Assembly (NCBI GenBank): GCA_963840235.1
Contig: CAWIYC010000005.1
Location: 186,001 to 250,000, forward strand
Source of the DNA: JBBRHQ01 sp963840235
GTDB taxonomy: Bacteria; Actinomycetota; Thermoleophilia; Solirubrobacterales; 70-9
DNA length: 64,000 nucleotides
Reading direction: 5' to 3'
Made by a program: the position numbers and the translations under genes. Shown here in pieces: positions 49,968 to 59,272 of the stretch (its first letter is position 1; each line of letters opens with the position of its first letter). Under the pieces are notes generated by a model. That model saw only the letters and a list, made by a program, of their open reading frames with translations, was not told where the DNA came from and did not search any database.

Positions 49968-50462
49968 TCAGCGGGCGCTGACGCCGCCGCTGGGGGCGCT
50001 GGATCCGCCGCCCGGATTCCCGGAGCCCGTGCGCACGCCCTCGACGCCCTGGGGAGTCGGGACCCGCCGGATCCCGCGGTAGCCGACCTCGAGCTCGACC
50101 CAGCCGCCCCAGACCCGCCAGGCGCGGATGCTCACCGGGCTGCGGGCGCCGCAGACGTCGACCACCGCCCGCACACCGGCGCCGCCGAGCCGGCGCCGGC
50201 AGCCGTTCCTCCCGATCCGCTCACGCACCTCCAACTGCTCGTCGCCGGCGCCGAGATGGACCGAGACCCTCTCGCTGCCACTGCGGAAGACCTCGGCCGA
50301 CTCGAACCAGCTCATCTCGGGGCCGACGGTGAAGCGCGCCACGCAGGTCTGCTCGCGGCAGGGCCGGGCGGACCGCGCAGCAGCGATCGGGGCCGGAACC
50401 AGGACGGCGGCGACGGTTAGGACAAGCAGGCAGGGTCCGGCGATGCGGACAGCGGGGGCCAC
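49968..50462 (-). CDS. Secreted protein of unknown function
   Basis: A 164-residue protein with a signal peptide (residues 1-28). The mature domain has four cysteines, suggesting two disulfides, and a Gly/Ser-rich C-terminal tail. No known family was recognised. It lies on the minus strand after the two calcium-repeat genes, and its start is free of overlap if the upstream gene is read with its frameshift corrected. Confidence 0.6.
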   Translation of the reverse strand: MAPAVRIAGPCLLVLTVAAVLVPAPIAAARSARPCREQTCVARFTVGPEMSWFESAEVFRSGSERVSVHLGAGDEQLEVRERIGRNGCRRRLGGAGVRAVVDVCGARSPVSIRAWRVWGGWVELEVGYRGIRRVPTPQGVEGVRTGSGNPGGGSSAPSGGVSAR

Positions 50463-50525
50463 CCAGTCTGATTTGCGGCCGGATCCGCGGTTCCTACAAG
50501 CGGTTCGGATCCTGCAAGCCGGCTC

Positions 50526-51235
50526 TCAGGGACAGCGGGCGGGCTTCGGGTCGAAACGGTCGCGGCTGAGCTTGTCTCTGCCTGGGCCACAATCGATTCG
50601 CAGGTCCCGGGTCGAGTCGCGGGCCTTGACCTGTCCTTACCGCGGCCGCCGAAGAAGCGGTCACGGCCGTTGGTGCCGTCGAGGATGGAGTCTCCCCCGT
50701 CGAGCAGGTCGTCTCCATCGCCGCCGCTCATTGTGTCGCTTCCGTAGAGACCCAACAGGCGGTCCTTGCCGGGACCCCCGATCAGGTTGTCGGACCCGAG
50801 CAAGCCCACGAGGAGATCATTGCCGGGGCCACCGTTGATCCTCGTCCTCGGAGGGTCAGCGACGATCACCCCGAGGCCCAGAAGCCTGAAACCCGGGACG
50901 ACCATGTCATTCCCGTCCCCGGTGTTGACTTTGATCCGAGGAGGCGCGCTGAATCCGCAGAATGCCTTGTAAGCAGCAAGGTTGATGCAGGGAGGGGTCG
51001 GGATCATCCCCTTGCCATCCTCGACGGTGATGCCGCCGAGATCGGTGTCGAACTCGATGAAGACCTGGTTGTTCTCACCGGGATCCGAGGTCACGCTGAT
51101 CGTGTTTCCCGCCTGCTGAACGCCGGTGAAGGCTGACGCTGCCGCCGGAAGTCCCAGCGTGATGGCGACCGCGAGCGCCGCGATCCCCCTGATTGCAGGC
51201 CCCCTCGTCGCAAACGAGCGTTGGCGGATCCGCAA
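50526..51235 (-). pseudogene. Secreted calcium-repeat (RTX-like) protein broken by a one-base frameshift
   Basis: The frame gives a signal peptide and nonapeptide-type repeats (GGPGNDLLVG, GGDGDDLLDG; about residues 135-185). At about 50630-50632 one base appears to be missing in a G run. The neighbouring frame then continues KARDSTRDLRIDCGPGRD and ends RCP-stop at 50526, matching the end of the intact paralog (RIRAKDFTRDIRISCG...RCP). As it stands, the frame would run to 50417 with unrelated residues and overlap the next gene. Either a sequencing error or a recent mutation. The TTG start at 51235 is uncertain. Confidence 0.75.
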
Positions 51236-51243
51236 TCGGGACC

Positions 51244-51948
51244 TCAGGGGCAGCGACTCGGGTTCGGGTCGAACCGGTCGCGCTTGAGGTTGTCGCGGCC
51301 GGTGCCGCAGCTGATCCGGATGTCGCGGGTGAAGTCCTTGGCCCTGATCCTGTCCGCGCCGGGGCCGGCCCAGTATGAGTCACGGCCCGCATTCAAGCCT
51401 GTGCTCGGGCCCCCGAGAGGCTTGTCGAGGGCGTCATTGCCAGGTCCTCCGAACAACTTGTCGGGCCCGTCGAAGCCGATCATCCGGTCGTTGCCGGTCC
51501 CGCCGGAGATCTGGTCGGGACCGAAGCCGCCCGTGGCCGTGTCGTTCCCGCGACCCAGGTCAAGAATGACCGGGGAGGGCTGGGGGTCGAGGAGGGAGCC
51601 GAAGACGATCAGGACGAGCCCCTCGCTGACGATGTCGTTGCGGTCGCCGGACTGGACGATGAACCGCCGCTCGCCACCGAAGAACGGGCATTGGGCGCTT
51701 CCCATCACGAGGACGCACGGGGGCGTAACCGTGATTCCCTCGCTGTCCTCGACGGTCGCGGCCGCGGTGTCGATGTCGAGGTCGACCCTGATGTGGTTGG
51801 CCTCGCCGGGATCGGAGATGGCGCGGACGGTGCTGCCGTTCGCCTGGACCGCGGTCGCCGCGGGGGCGGTCGCGGGCATGGCCAGCGCCGCGAACAGCGC
51901 CAGCAGCGACACAACTCCTCCCCGGATCGCGGAGACCGGACTCTTCAT
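51244..51948 (-). CDS. Secreted calcium-repeat (RTX-like) protein, intact paralog
   Basis: A 234-residue protein with a signal peptide (residues 1-31), an Asp/Gly-rich repeat stretch (DLGRGNDTATGGFGPDQISG, then GGTGNDRMIG; about residues 130-180) like hemolysin-type calcium-binding nonapeptides, and a C-terminal cap with Cys pair (ISCG...SRCP). It binds calcium if the repeats are functional; its partner is unknown. ATG start. It is tandem with the frameshifted paralog, 8 bp apart. Confidence 0.8.
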   Translation of the reverse strand: MKSPVSAIRGGVVSLLALFAALAMPATAPAATAVQANGSTVRAISDPGEANHIRVDLDIDTAAATVEDSEGITVTPPCVLVMGSAQCPFFGGERRFIVQSGDRNDIVSEGLVLIVFGSLLDPQPSPVILDLGRGNDTATGGFGPDQISGGTGNDRMIGFDGPDKLFGGPGNDALDKPLGGPSTGLNAGRDSYWAGPGADRIRAKDFTRDIRISCGTGRDNLKRDRFDPNPSRCP

Positions 51949-52018
51949 CTTGGCGACCGTAGCCGCTAAGGCAGTCGGAAGCGGGACCGGCGCGGCCCCC
52001 CCTCGCCGCCGGAGAGCC

Positions 52019-53281
52019 TCAGGAGGCCTCGCCGGACTGACGCAACAGCGCCGACGTCGTCTGCTCGAGCACGCGGCGCCAGGCCGAAGCCTGCTCCGGC
52101 TCCTCGTCGGAGACCTGCTTGATCACCTTGCGCACTCGCCGGGCGGAGATCTCGATGTCGTGGCGCTCGGCGATCTCCTGATAGCGCTTGTAGTCCTTGG
52201 CCAGGGCGACGGTGACCGACTCGAAGCCGTGGCGGGCAATCGCCAGCCGCTGCGAGTAGTCCATCACCGAGGTTCCGAACATCAACTCGTCGTTGGGCTC
52301 GGGCTCGATCAGGAGGATGTCGACGCCGGGATACTTCTCCTGCCAGAAGGCGACCGCCTGGTGCAGACGGGCGTGGGCGATCAGCTTGAAGGTCTGGTTT
52401 GCGATCGCCGGCAGGCCCATGTCGGAGACCCGGCGCACCCGGGTGCCGAGAAAGGTCGGGATCTGACGCTTGAAGTCGTTGACGTAGGGGACGAGGGGGT
52501 TGACGACGACGATGAACTTTGCCCCACGCTCGACCGCGATGTCGACGTTGGTGGTCGAGCGGATGCCGCCGTCGATCAGCTGCCGTCCCTTGAGCTCTAC
52601 CGGCTCGTAGACGACCGGCAACGCGGTCGAGCACTCGACCCCCTTCGAGATAGGCACGTCGGCCCACTCGCCCTCGCCGATGATGATCCGCTCGCAGGTG
52701 TCGAGGTCGGTGGCGGTGAGGTAGAGCTCGCGCTCGAGCAGGCGGAAGTCGTTGACCCGGTCGGGATCGGAGAGCACCTCCTCGACGTAGCGACCGATCC
52801 CCTTGCCGGAGTAGATGCCGGTGGGGAGCCCCTCGGCCAGACCGACGCCGACGTCCATCAGCGAGATCTCGGCCAGGTTGGAGAGCAGCTTGCGGGCGGT
52901 GCCGACAAGGCGCAGTGGCATCACCGCCGCCTTCTCGACGTAGGCCCGGTAGTTGGGGCGCAACAGGGTCCCGAGGTCAACGTCCTCGATCGGCGAGGGC
53001 AGGCGCTTGTTCAGCACCCGCATCATCTCCTCCGGGGTGACCCCGTTGGCGAGCATGCTGGCGACGAACGAGCCGGCGCTGGTGCCGACGTAGATGTCGA
53101 ACTCGTTGACCGTGCGGTTGACGGCGAGCAGGTCGAAGGCGCGCAGGGCGCCGATCTCGTAGACCCCGCCGGTGAACCCCCCGCCGCCGAGAACCAGCGC
53201 GGTCTTCGAACGGCGCCTTCTTGTCCGAGAGGTCTTCCGGCCCTGGCCGGAGGACGTCTCGAGCTTGACGACCTTGCCCAT
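52019..53281 (-). CDS. Patatin-like phospholipase
   Basis: A 420-residue serine acyl hydrolase. The Gly-rich oxyanion loop LGGGGFTGGVYEIG, nucleophile Ser68 in GTSAGS, and Asp in IDGGI form the patatin dyad. A basic N terminus (RKTSRTRRRRSK) and a helical C-terminal region follow. Such enzymes hydrolyse phospholipids or acyl-CoA thioesters inside the cell. No signal peptide. Divergent from dacB, with about 110 bp between. Confidence 0.9.
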   Translation of the reverse strand: MGKVVKLETSSGQGRKTSRTRRRRSKTALVLGGGGFTGGVYEIGALRAFDLLAVNRTVNEFDIYVGTSAGSFVASMLANGVTPEEMMRVLNKRLPSPIEDVDLGTLLRPNYRAYVEKAAVMPLRLVGTARKLLSNLAEISLMDVGVGLAEGLPTGIYSGKGIGRYVEEVLSDPDRVNDFRLLERELYLTATDLDTCERIIIGEGEWADVPISKGVECSTALPVVYEPVELKGRQLIDGGIRSTTNVDIAVERGAKFIVVVNPLVPYVNDFKRQIPTFLGTRVRRVSDMGLPAIANQTFKLIAHARLHQAVAFWQEKYPGVDILLIEPEPNDELMFGTSVMDYSQRLAIARHGFESVTVALAKDYKRYQEIAERHDIEISARRVRKVIKQVSDEEPEQASAWRRVLEQTTSALLRQSGEAS

Positions 53282-53392
53282 GGACAGCGAATTATCGCAT
53301 GCTGGCCGGGCAGCCAGGGTTCCTCAAATGGTCAGATCGGCCGGGCGTTGCCGGGGAGCGCTACCCTCGACCGCTTGCGTGTTCCGAGTCAC

Positions 53393-54736
53393 ATGCGCTC
53401 TCTGACCGGCACGGCGCTCGTGGCGCTTGCAACATCCGCCACTATTTTCTGCCCGGCGGCCTCTGCCTCCGCATCGGGGGCGCCGATGGCGCCACTGCCC
53501 AATCCCGACCGCCCCGCCGCCACGCCCGTGCAGAGCGGGGCCCTGGCCTCCGGCAGGCTCGGCAGGAGAGAGCTGTGCCGGGGGCTGCGCAGGCGCCTGC
53601 TCCGTGGAGGCGGGCGCAGCGGCGGCGTCTTCGTCCTGGCCGCCGGCAGCGGCGGGGCGGTCTGCGCGCACGAGGCGCGGACCCGCCGGCCGCTGGCCTC
53701 GAACATGAAGGTCTTCACCACGGCCACCGCCCTCGGCCGCTTCGGTCCCGACGCCCGTCTCCCGACCCGGGTCTTCAGCACCGGGAAGATCGACCGCAAG
53801 GGAGTCCTCCACGGAGACCTCTACCTCAAGGGCGGCGGAGACCCGGCGCTGGGTTCGCCGCCGTTCTACGACACCTTCCTCGGCGGCCTCGGCACCGACC
53901 TGTTCAAGCTGACCAGGCAGGTCCGCGTCGCCGGGATCAGGCGCGTCGAGGGGCGGCTGTACGCCGACGACTCGGTCTTCGACCGGCTCCGCGGCGTCGC
54001 CGACTCGGGCTACGGGACGAGCCCCTATATCGGCCCCCTCTCAGGGCTCGCCTTCAACTCCGGGTTTGCGACCTCGAGCGCCCGCGGCTTCGCCGCCAAC
54101 CCGGCCAGGGTCGCCGCGACCAAGCTCGCCAACTCGCTGCGAAGCCACCGGATCAGGGTCAAGGCGCGGGTGGCGATCGGCAAGGTCCCCCGCCGGGCGG
54201 CGTCGCTCGTCGGGGTCATCCGCTCGCCGAGAATGTCACGGCTGACCAACGAGACCGACGTCGAGTCCAACAACTTCTTCGCGGAGACGCTGCTGAAGGG
54301 CATCGGCGCCCGCTTCGGCGACGGCGGCAGCACCCTCGACGGGGCCGAGGTGGTGGAGAATTTCGCCCGCAATCACGACTCCGCCGTGCACGCGGTGGAC
54401 GGCTCGGGGCTGACCCGCAGCAACCGGGCCTCGCCGGCCGCGGTGGTGCGGCTGCTGCGCACGGTCCGTGCGGAAGACTTCGGCGGCGCCTTCGTCCGCT
54501 CGCTCGCGATCGCCGGGCGCGAGGGAACGGTCGCCGACCGCATGCGCGGCAGTGCCGCCGCCGGGCGCTGCCGGACCAAGACCGGGACCATCAGCGGCGT
54601 CAGCAACCTCTCCGGCTACTGCTTCAACCGCTCGGGCAAGGTGATGGTGTTCTCGATCCTGATGGCAGCGGTCCACGACCTCAACCTCGCCCACCTCGAG
54701 CAGGATCGGATGGCGGCGCTGATCGCCCGCTACTGA
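53393..54736 (+). CDS. dacB: D-alanyl-D-alanine carboxypeptidase/endopeptidase (PBP4, DacB type)
   Basis: A 447-residue secreted penicillin-binding protein that trims or cleaves peptidoglycan cross-links. Active site motifs: SxxK with Ser103 and Lys106 (LASNMK), SxN in VESNNFF and KTG in TKTGTISG. A signal peptide occupies about residues 1-28. ATG 53393 was chosen because the signal peptide starts there. The frame is open upstream for a long way, but that part is antisense to patatin and shows no protein features. Confidence 0.93.
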   Translation: MRSLTGTALVALATSATIFCPAASASASGAPMAPLPNPDRPAATPVQSGALASGRLGRRELCRGLRRRLLRGGGRSGGVFVLAAGSGGAVCAHEARTRRPLASNMKVFTTATALGRFGPDARLPTRVFSTGKIDRKGVLHGDLYLKGGGDPALGSPPFYDTFLGGLGTDLFKLTRQVRVAGIRRVEGRLYADDSVFDRLRGVADSGYGTSPYIGPLSGLAFNSGFATSSARGFAANPARVAATKLANSLRSHRIRVKARVAIGKVPRRAASLVGVIRSPRMSRLTNETDVESNNFFAETLLKGIGARFGDGGSTLDGAEVVENFARNHDSAVHAVDGSGLTRSNRASPAAVVRLLRTVRAEDFGGAFVRSLAIAGREGTVADRMRGSAAAGRCRTKTGTISGVSNLSGYCFNRSGKVMVFSILMAAVHDLNLAHLEQDRMAALIARY

Positions 54737-54822
54737 GGGGCGAACGCGAACAGGAGCCAGACAGTCCTCTCCGCGTGACGGATCGGACCTGACCCCATCG
54801 CCCGAACCGACGGCGCCGGCCG

Positions 54823-54870
54823 CCGAAACTTCAGTCGATCACCCATATGGTGTCGCAGATCACTCTCGCG
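54823..54870 (+). repeat. 48-bp palindromic interspersed element, copy 4
   Basis: Begins CCGAAACTTCAGT and ends CAGATCACTCTCGCG. It aligns gaplessly with copy 1 (15563-15610). It covers the ligA stop codon and the last residues (ASRE), and lies 86 bp after dacB. Convergent genes flank it. Confidence 0.7.
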
Positions 54871-56887
54871 AGGCGAGGAGCTGCCGCAGGCCGGCCTCGT
54901 CGAGGATCTCGACCCCCAGCCCTTCGGCCTTGGCCAGCTTCGATCCGGGGCTCTCACCGGCCACCACGAAGTCGGTCTTCTTCGAGACCGAGCTGGTGAC
55001 CTTGCCGCCGGCGGCGCGGACCAGCGCGGTCGCCTCCTCCCTGGTCAGGCCCTCGAGCGTCCCGGTCAGGACCACGGTCCTGCCCTCGAGCGGCCCACCG
55101 CCGCTGCGACGCTCGGAGTCATCCTGCTCCATCCGCAGGCCCTTCTCGCGCAGCTTCCCGATCAGCTCCCAGGTGGGGTCGTCGGCCAGCGACTCGGCGA
55201 TCTGCTGGCCCATCACCGCCCCCACCCCCTCGACCTCCTCGAGCTGCTCGGGGTCGGCCGCGCGCAGGGCATCGATCGAGCCGAAGTGATCGGCCAGCGC
55301 CTCGGCGGTGACGTAGCCGACCCCCGGCAGGCCGAGGGCATAGAGGACCCGGGTGAAGGGGCGCGAGCGCGAGGCCTCGATCGCCGCCACCAGGTTCCGG
55401 GCCGAGACCTCGCCGAACCCCTCCAGGTCGGCCAGCTTCTCTTCTGTCAGCTCGTAGACGTCGGCGACGTCGGAGATCAGCCCCTCCTCGAGGAAGCGCA
55501 GCGCCTGCTTCTCGCCGAGGCCGTCGATGTCCATCGCGCTCTTGCTGACAAAGTGCTTGACGTGCTGGAAGGACTGGCCCGGGCAACCCGCCCGGTTGGG
55601 GCAGATCGTGAAGACGCCGTCGCCGGGCTTGACCGTCGCCGTTCCGCACGCAGGGCATTTCTTCGGCGGCTTCGGCCGCCGGGTCCGCTTCGGCCGCCGC
55701 TGGAGCAGCGGCGAGACGACCTGGGGAATGACGTCGCCTGCCCGCATCACCACCACCTCGTCACCCTCGCGGACGTCCTTGCGGGCGAGGTCCTCCTCGT
55801 TGTGCAGGGTGGCCGTCGAAACGGTGACACCGCCGACGTGGACCGGCTCCAGCATTGCGAACGGCAGCAGGTGTCCGGTGCGCCCGACGTTCCAGACGAC
55901 CTTGCGCAGCTTCGTCGTCGCCGTCGTCGGCGGGAACTTCCAGGCGATCGCCCAGCGCGGCTCGCGCCCGGCCACGCCCAGCTCTCGCCACAGCGCCCGC
56001 TCGTCCACCTTGACGACGACGCCGTCGATCTCGAAGTCGAGCGCCTCGCGGCGCTCCTGCCACCAGAGGCAGCGCTTGACGACCTCGTCGATGTCTGGGT
56101 GATGTCCGGTGTCGGGATTGACCTTGAAGCCGTGCTCGCGGAGCCAGGCGACCTCGTCGCCGTGGGTGGCGATGTCGAGGCCCTCGGTGGCGCCGAGGCC
56201 GTAGCACCAGACCGAGAGCGGGCGCTCGGCGGCCAGGGCCGGGTCCAGCTGGCGGATCGAACCGGCCGCCGAGTTGCGCGGGTTGGCGAAGGTCGGCTCC
56301 CCGGCCGCGGCGCGGCGCTCGTTTAGCTCAGCGAAGGCGGCGATCGGCAGGTAGACCTCGCCTCGCACCTCGACCAGCGGCGGCGCCTTCTCGACCCGCA
56401 GCGGGATCGCCCGGATCGTCCGCAGGTTGTGGGTGACGTCCTCGCCGACCCTGCCGTCGCCGCGGGTGGCGCCGCGCACGAAGACCCCGTCACGGTAGGT
56501 GAGCGAGATCGCCAGGCCGTCGATCTTCGGCTCGGTCGTGTAGCTGAACTGCGAGGCGGTGATGTCGAGCCGTTTCAGGTGGTTGCGGATCCGCGCCTCC
56601 CAGGCGCGCAGCTCCTCCTCGTCGCGGGCGTTGCCGAGGGAGAGCATCGGCTCGGCGTGCTCGACGCGCTCGAAGTGCTCCAGCGGGGCCGCGCCGACAC
56701 GTTGGGTGGGCGAATCGGGGGTCCGGAGCTCGGAGTTGTCGGCCTCGATCCCGCGCAGCTCGTCGAGCAGCGCGTCGTAGGTGTCGTCGTCGATCTCGGG
56801 ATCGTCCTCGGTGTAGTAGAGGCGATTGTGGTGCTCGATCACACGCCGCAGCTCTGCCGCGCGCCTGGCGGGGGCCCTGCCGCTCAC
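54860..56887 (-). CDS. ligA: NAD-dependent DNA ligase
   Basis: A 675-residue enzyme that seals nicks in replication using NAD+. The adenylation domain has active Lys121 in EPKIDG, and YYTEDDPEIDDDTYD is the NAD-binding Ia domain. An OB fold, a four-Cys zinc finger (CPACG...CPNRAGC), helix-hairpin-helix repeats and a C-terminal BRCT domain (EGRTVVLTGTLEG) follow. Normal length. GTG 56887 overlaps the surE stop (GTGA). Confidence 0.97.
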   Translation of the reverse strand: MSGRAPARRAAELRRVIEHHNRLYYTEDDPEIDDDTYDALLDELRGIEADNSELRTPDSPTQRVGAAPLEHFERVEHAEPMLSLGNARDEEELRAWEARIRNHLKRLDITASQFSYTTEPKIDGLAISLTYRDGVFVRGATRGDGRVGEDVTHNLRTIRAIPLRVEKAPPLVEVRGEVYLPIAAFAELNERRAAAGEPTFANPRNSAAGSIRQLDPALAAERPLSVWCYGLGATEGLDIATHGDEVAWLREHGFKVNPDTGHHPDIDEVVKRCLWWQERREALDFEIDGVVVKVDERALWRELGVAGREPRWAIAWKFPPTTATTKLRKVVWNVGRTGHLLPFAMLEPVHVGGVTVSTATLHNEEDLARKDVREGDEVVVMRAGDVIPQVVSPLLQRRPKRTRRPKPPKKCPACGTATVKPGDGVFTICPNRAGCPGQSFQHVKHFVSKSAMDIDGLGEKQALRFLEEGLISDVADVYELTEEKLADLEGFGEVSARNLVAAIEASRSRPFTRVLYALGLPGVGYVTAEALADHFGSIDALRAADPEQLEEVEGVGAVMGQQIAESLADDPTWELIGKLREKGLRMEQDDSERRSGGGPLEGRTVVLTGTLEGLTREEATALVRAAGGKVTSSVSKKTDFVVAGESPGSKLAKAEGLGVEILDEAGLRQLLASRE

Positions 56888-57717
56888 CGCTCGCCGGCGG
56901 GGGCCGTCGTTGCCGATGCCGACCTCAGCATCGACTCGAGGTCCCGGCCGCGCAACCCGCCAATTCCGCCGTGATCGGTGAGGTCGAAATGGACCGGCGT
57001 GACCGAGATGTTGCCGTTGGCGATCGCCGAGAGATCGGAGCCCTCCTCGTCCCTGTAGGAGGGCTCGAAGCCGTAGATCTGGTAGCGGCTGCGACCCGAG
57101 CCCTCGTCGGCGCCGACCAGCTTCAGCTCGTCGTTGTAGAGGCGCTTGCCGAGATGGGTGACCTCGACCGCCTGCGGCTCGCCGGCGGGGCAGTTGACGT
57201 TGATCAGCGTCCCCTCCGGCATCGGCTCGGAGATCAGCCTCTGAACCAGTTGCGCGGTGAACGAGGCGGCGATGCCGAACTCGAACACGCGCCCGAAGCG
57301 GAAGTCCATCTCCCGCTTCGAGGATTGCTGGGAGACAGCCACCGCCGGCAGCCCGAGGATGATGCCCTCAAAGGCGGCCGCGACCGTGCCCGAGTAGGTG
57401 ATGTCGTCGCCGAGGTTGGCGCCGTGATTGATCCCGGAAACGATCAAGTCCGGCTTTTCCCCGAGCAGACCGAGGTCAGCGAAGCGGACGCAGTCAACCG
57501 GCGTCCCGTCGGTGGCGAAGCCGCTCGAGCCGTCGCCGAAGGAGACCTCCTCGACCGTCAGCGGCGAGCGGGTGGTGATGCTGCGGGCGGTGGCGCTGCG
57601 GTTCGAGTCGGGGGCAATCACGTGGACGTCGACGCCCTCGATCCGGCGCAGCTCGCGGCGCAGGGCGTGAAGGCCCTGGGCGCCTATGCCGTCGTCATTG
57701 GTGAGCAGCACCCTCAT
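56884..57717 (-). CDS. surE: 5'-nucleotidase SurE
   Basis: A 277-residue metal phosphatase acting on nucleoside monophosphates. LLTNDDGIGAQG at the N terminus gives the metal ligands Asp8 and Asp9. APDSNRSATARSIT and SGINHGANLGDDITYSGTVAAA are SurE hallmarks. ATG 57717 is the correct start although the frame stays open upstream. It overlaps ligA at its stop and lies 34 bp downstream of truA, forming truA-surE-ligA. Confidence 0.96.
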   Translation of the reverse strand: MRVLLTNDDGIGAQGLHALRRELRRIEGVDVHVIAPDSNRSATARSITTRSPLTVEEVSFGDGSSGFATDGTPVDCVRFADLGLLGEKPDLIVSGINHGANLGDDITYSGTVAAAFEGIILGLPAVAVSQQSSKREMDFRFGRVFEFGIAASFTAQLVQRLISEPMPEGTLINVNCPAGEPQAVEVTHLGKRLYNDELKLVGADEGSGRSRYQIYGFEPSYRDEEGSDLSAIANGNISVTPVHFDLTDHGGIGGLRGRDLESMLRSASATTAPAGER

Positions 57718-57751
57718 CGCGTTCGATTCTACGGTGGGGATATCCGGCTTT

Positions 57752-58486
57752 TCAGTAGGCGACGGCAGCGAGGTAGAGGCCGTGCGCGGGTGCCGTTTCC
57801 CCTGCATCCTGGCGGGGCCGGCCGCCGAGCAGCCCCTCGAAGCCGGGAACCCTGCGGCGCCCCCCTCCGACCTCGAGCATGGTGCCGACCAGGATCCTGA
57901 CCATGTTGTGCATGAAGGCGTCGGCCTCGATCCAGTAGGAGAGGACTTCGGCGGACTCCTCGATCCACTCCGAGCGCAGGACCTCACGCTCGAAGCGGAC
58001 GTGGTCGTTCCGGGCCGGGGTGAAGGCGGTGAAGTCGTGGCTCCCGGGGAGGACGGCCGCGCACCCGGCCATCGCCTCGAGATCGATCCGGTGCGGCCAC
58101 CAAAGTGCCCGGCCGCGCTCGAATGGGCTCGGTGCCCGGCGGTGGAAGACGCGGTAGCAGTAGGTGCGCGAGCGGGCGTCGCGACGGGCGTCGAAGTCAT
58201 CGGCGGCCTCCTCGGCCCGCAGCACGCCGATGTCATCCGGCCCGACACCGTTGAGCCGGCGGGCGAGATCGCCGGGCACCTCGGCCCCGGTACGGAAGCC
58301 GGCGACCTGGCCCCAGGCGTGGACGCCGGCGTCGGTCCGCCCGGCGACCGTCAGCGACACCGGCTCCGGAAGAACCCTCGCCAGGGCCGCCTCCAACTCA
58401 CCCTGGACGGTGCGCATGCCCGGCTGCGCCGCCCAGCCGCGAAAGCCGGCGCCGTCGTATTCGATCTCGAGGCGGACGGTGGTCAT
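57752..58486 (-). CDS. truA: tRNA pseudouridine(38-40) synthase
   Basis: A 244-residue pseudouridine synthase that modifies the anticodon arm of tRNAs. The N terminus EYDGAGFRGWAAQPG and the catalytic Asp52 in AGRTDAGVHAWGQV are diagnostic. ADAFMHNMVRILVG is a typical C-terminal helix. ATG 58486 was chosen; the upstream extension has no TruA character. It heads a truA-surE-ligA row and follows the ribosomal alpha operon, after the small membrane-protein gene on the other strand. Confidence 0.95.
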   Translation of the reverse strand: MTTVRLEIEYDGAGFRGWAAQPGMRTVQGELEAALARVLPEPVSLTVAGRTDAGVHAWGQVAGFRTGAEVPGDLARRLNGVGPDDIGVLRAEEAADDFDARRDARSRTYCYRVFHRRAPSPFERGRALWWPHRIDLEAMAGCAAVLPGSHDFTAFTPARNDHVRFEREVLRSEWIEESAEVLSYWIEADAFMHNMVRILVGTMLEVGGGRRRVPGFEGLLGGRPRQDAGETAPAHGLYLAAVAY

Positions 58487-58601
58487 CGGAGCGGCCCCCA
58501 CGCTAGCGATCCCGCCAATACGCTCATTTCCGGGCCCGGGTCTGTCACGATGGAGGGGCCGCGGGGCCCTGCGGCAAACCAGCGGCCGAGAGGAGTCACC
58601 G

Positions 58602-58853
58602 GTGTCGAACATGACCGAGAACCAGCGCGCCGGGCTCGAGCGAGCGAATTACGACAGCAGCACCGAGAGGATCCGCCACGGATCGGAGAAGGGGGCGACG
58701 ATCTACGTCATCCTCGCCGCGATCCTCGGAGTGGCACTCTGCGCAGCGGCGCTGAGCACGATCGAGGGCTGGTGGCAGTGGCTGGTGCTGGGGGTGATCG
58801 TCTTCACGACGATCGGCATCATGGTCGCGGTCAGCCCCAAACGCCAGGCCTGA
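58602..58853 (+). CDS. Small two-helix membrane protein
   Basis: An 83-residue protein. A polar N terminus (residues 1-30) is followed by two hydrophobic helices (about 31-52 and 56-76) and a short basic end. GTG 58602 is preceded by GAGAGGAG at 6 nt, better than ATG 58611. It lies alone on the plus strand between truA and rplQ. Function unknown. Confidence 0.65.
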   Translation: MSNMTENQRAGLERANYDSSTERIRHGSEKGATIYVILAAILGVALCAAALSTIEGWWQWLVLGVIVFTTIGIMVAVSPKRQA

Positions 58854-58887
58854 CGGCGGCGAGGGCTCAGCTGCGTTCCGGTTCGGC

Positions 58888-59241
58888 TCAGACCAGCTCC
58901 AGGTAGACCATCTCGGTCGAGTCCGAGCGGCGCGGGCCGAGCTTGACGATGCGGGTGTAGCCCCCGGCGCGCTCGGCGTAGCGGGGGGCGACCTCCTCGA
59001 ACAGCTTGTGGACGGCGAACTTGTCGTTGTGGAGCGTCGCCAGGGCCTGGCGACGGGCGTGGAGGTCGCCGCGCTTGGCCAGGGTGATCAACTGCTCGAC
59101 CTCCGGCTTGACCGCCTTCGCCTTGGCCTGGGTCGTCTTGATCCTCTCGTGCTCGATCAGCTGCTTCGAGAGGTTCGCCATCAGGGACTTGCGATGCGCC
59201 GCGGGGCGGCTGAGCTTGTTGCGCTTGCGACCGTGACGCAT
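58888..59241 (-). CDS. rplQ: Ribosomal protein bL17
   Basis: A 117-residue large-subunit protein. MRHGRKRNKLSRPAAHR is the invariant start, and LITLAKRGDLHARRQA follows. It sits after rpoA as in nearly all bacteria. It ends the alpha operon; the next gene truA, in the same direction, is separated by the small membrane-protein gene. Confidence 0.98.
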   Translation of the reverse strand: MRHGRKRNKLSRPAAHRKSLMANLSKQLIEHERIKTTQAKAKAVKPEVEQLITLAKRGDLHARRQALATLHNDKFAVHKLFEEVAPRYAERAGGYTRIVKLGPRRSDSTEMVYLELV

Positions 59242-59272
59242 TGGCTTCCCTCCGGTTGCGCGCTCCGCCGAC

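Noticed and set aside
51221..53392. A long open extension in front of DacB
   Set aside because: It is antisense to the calcium-repeat and patatin genes, has no signal or domain, and a proper signal peptide starts at ATG 53393.
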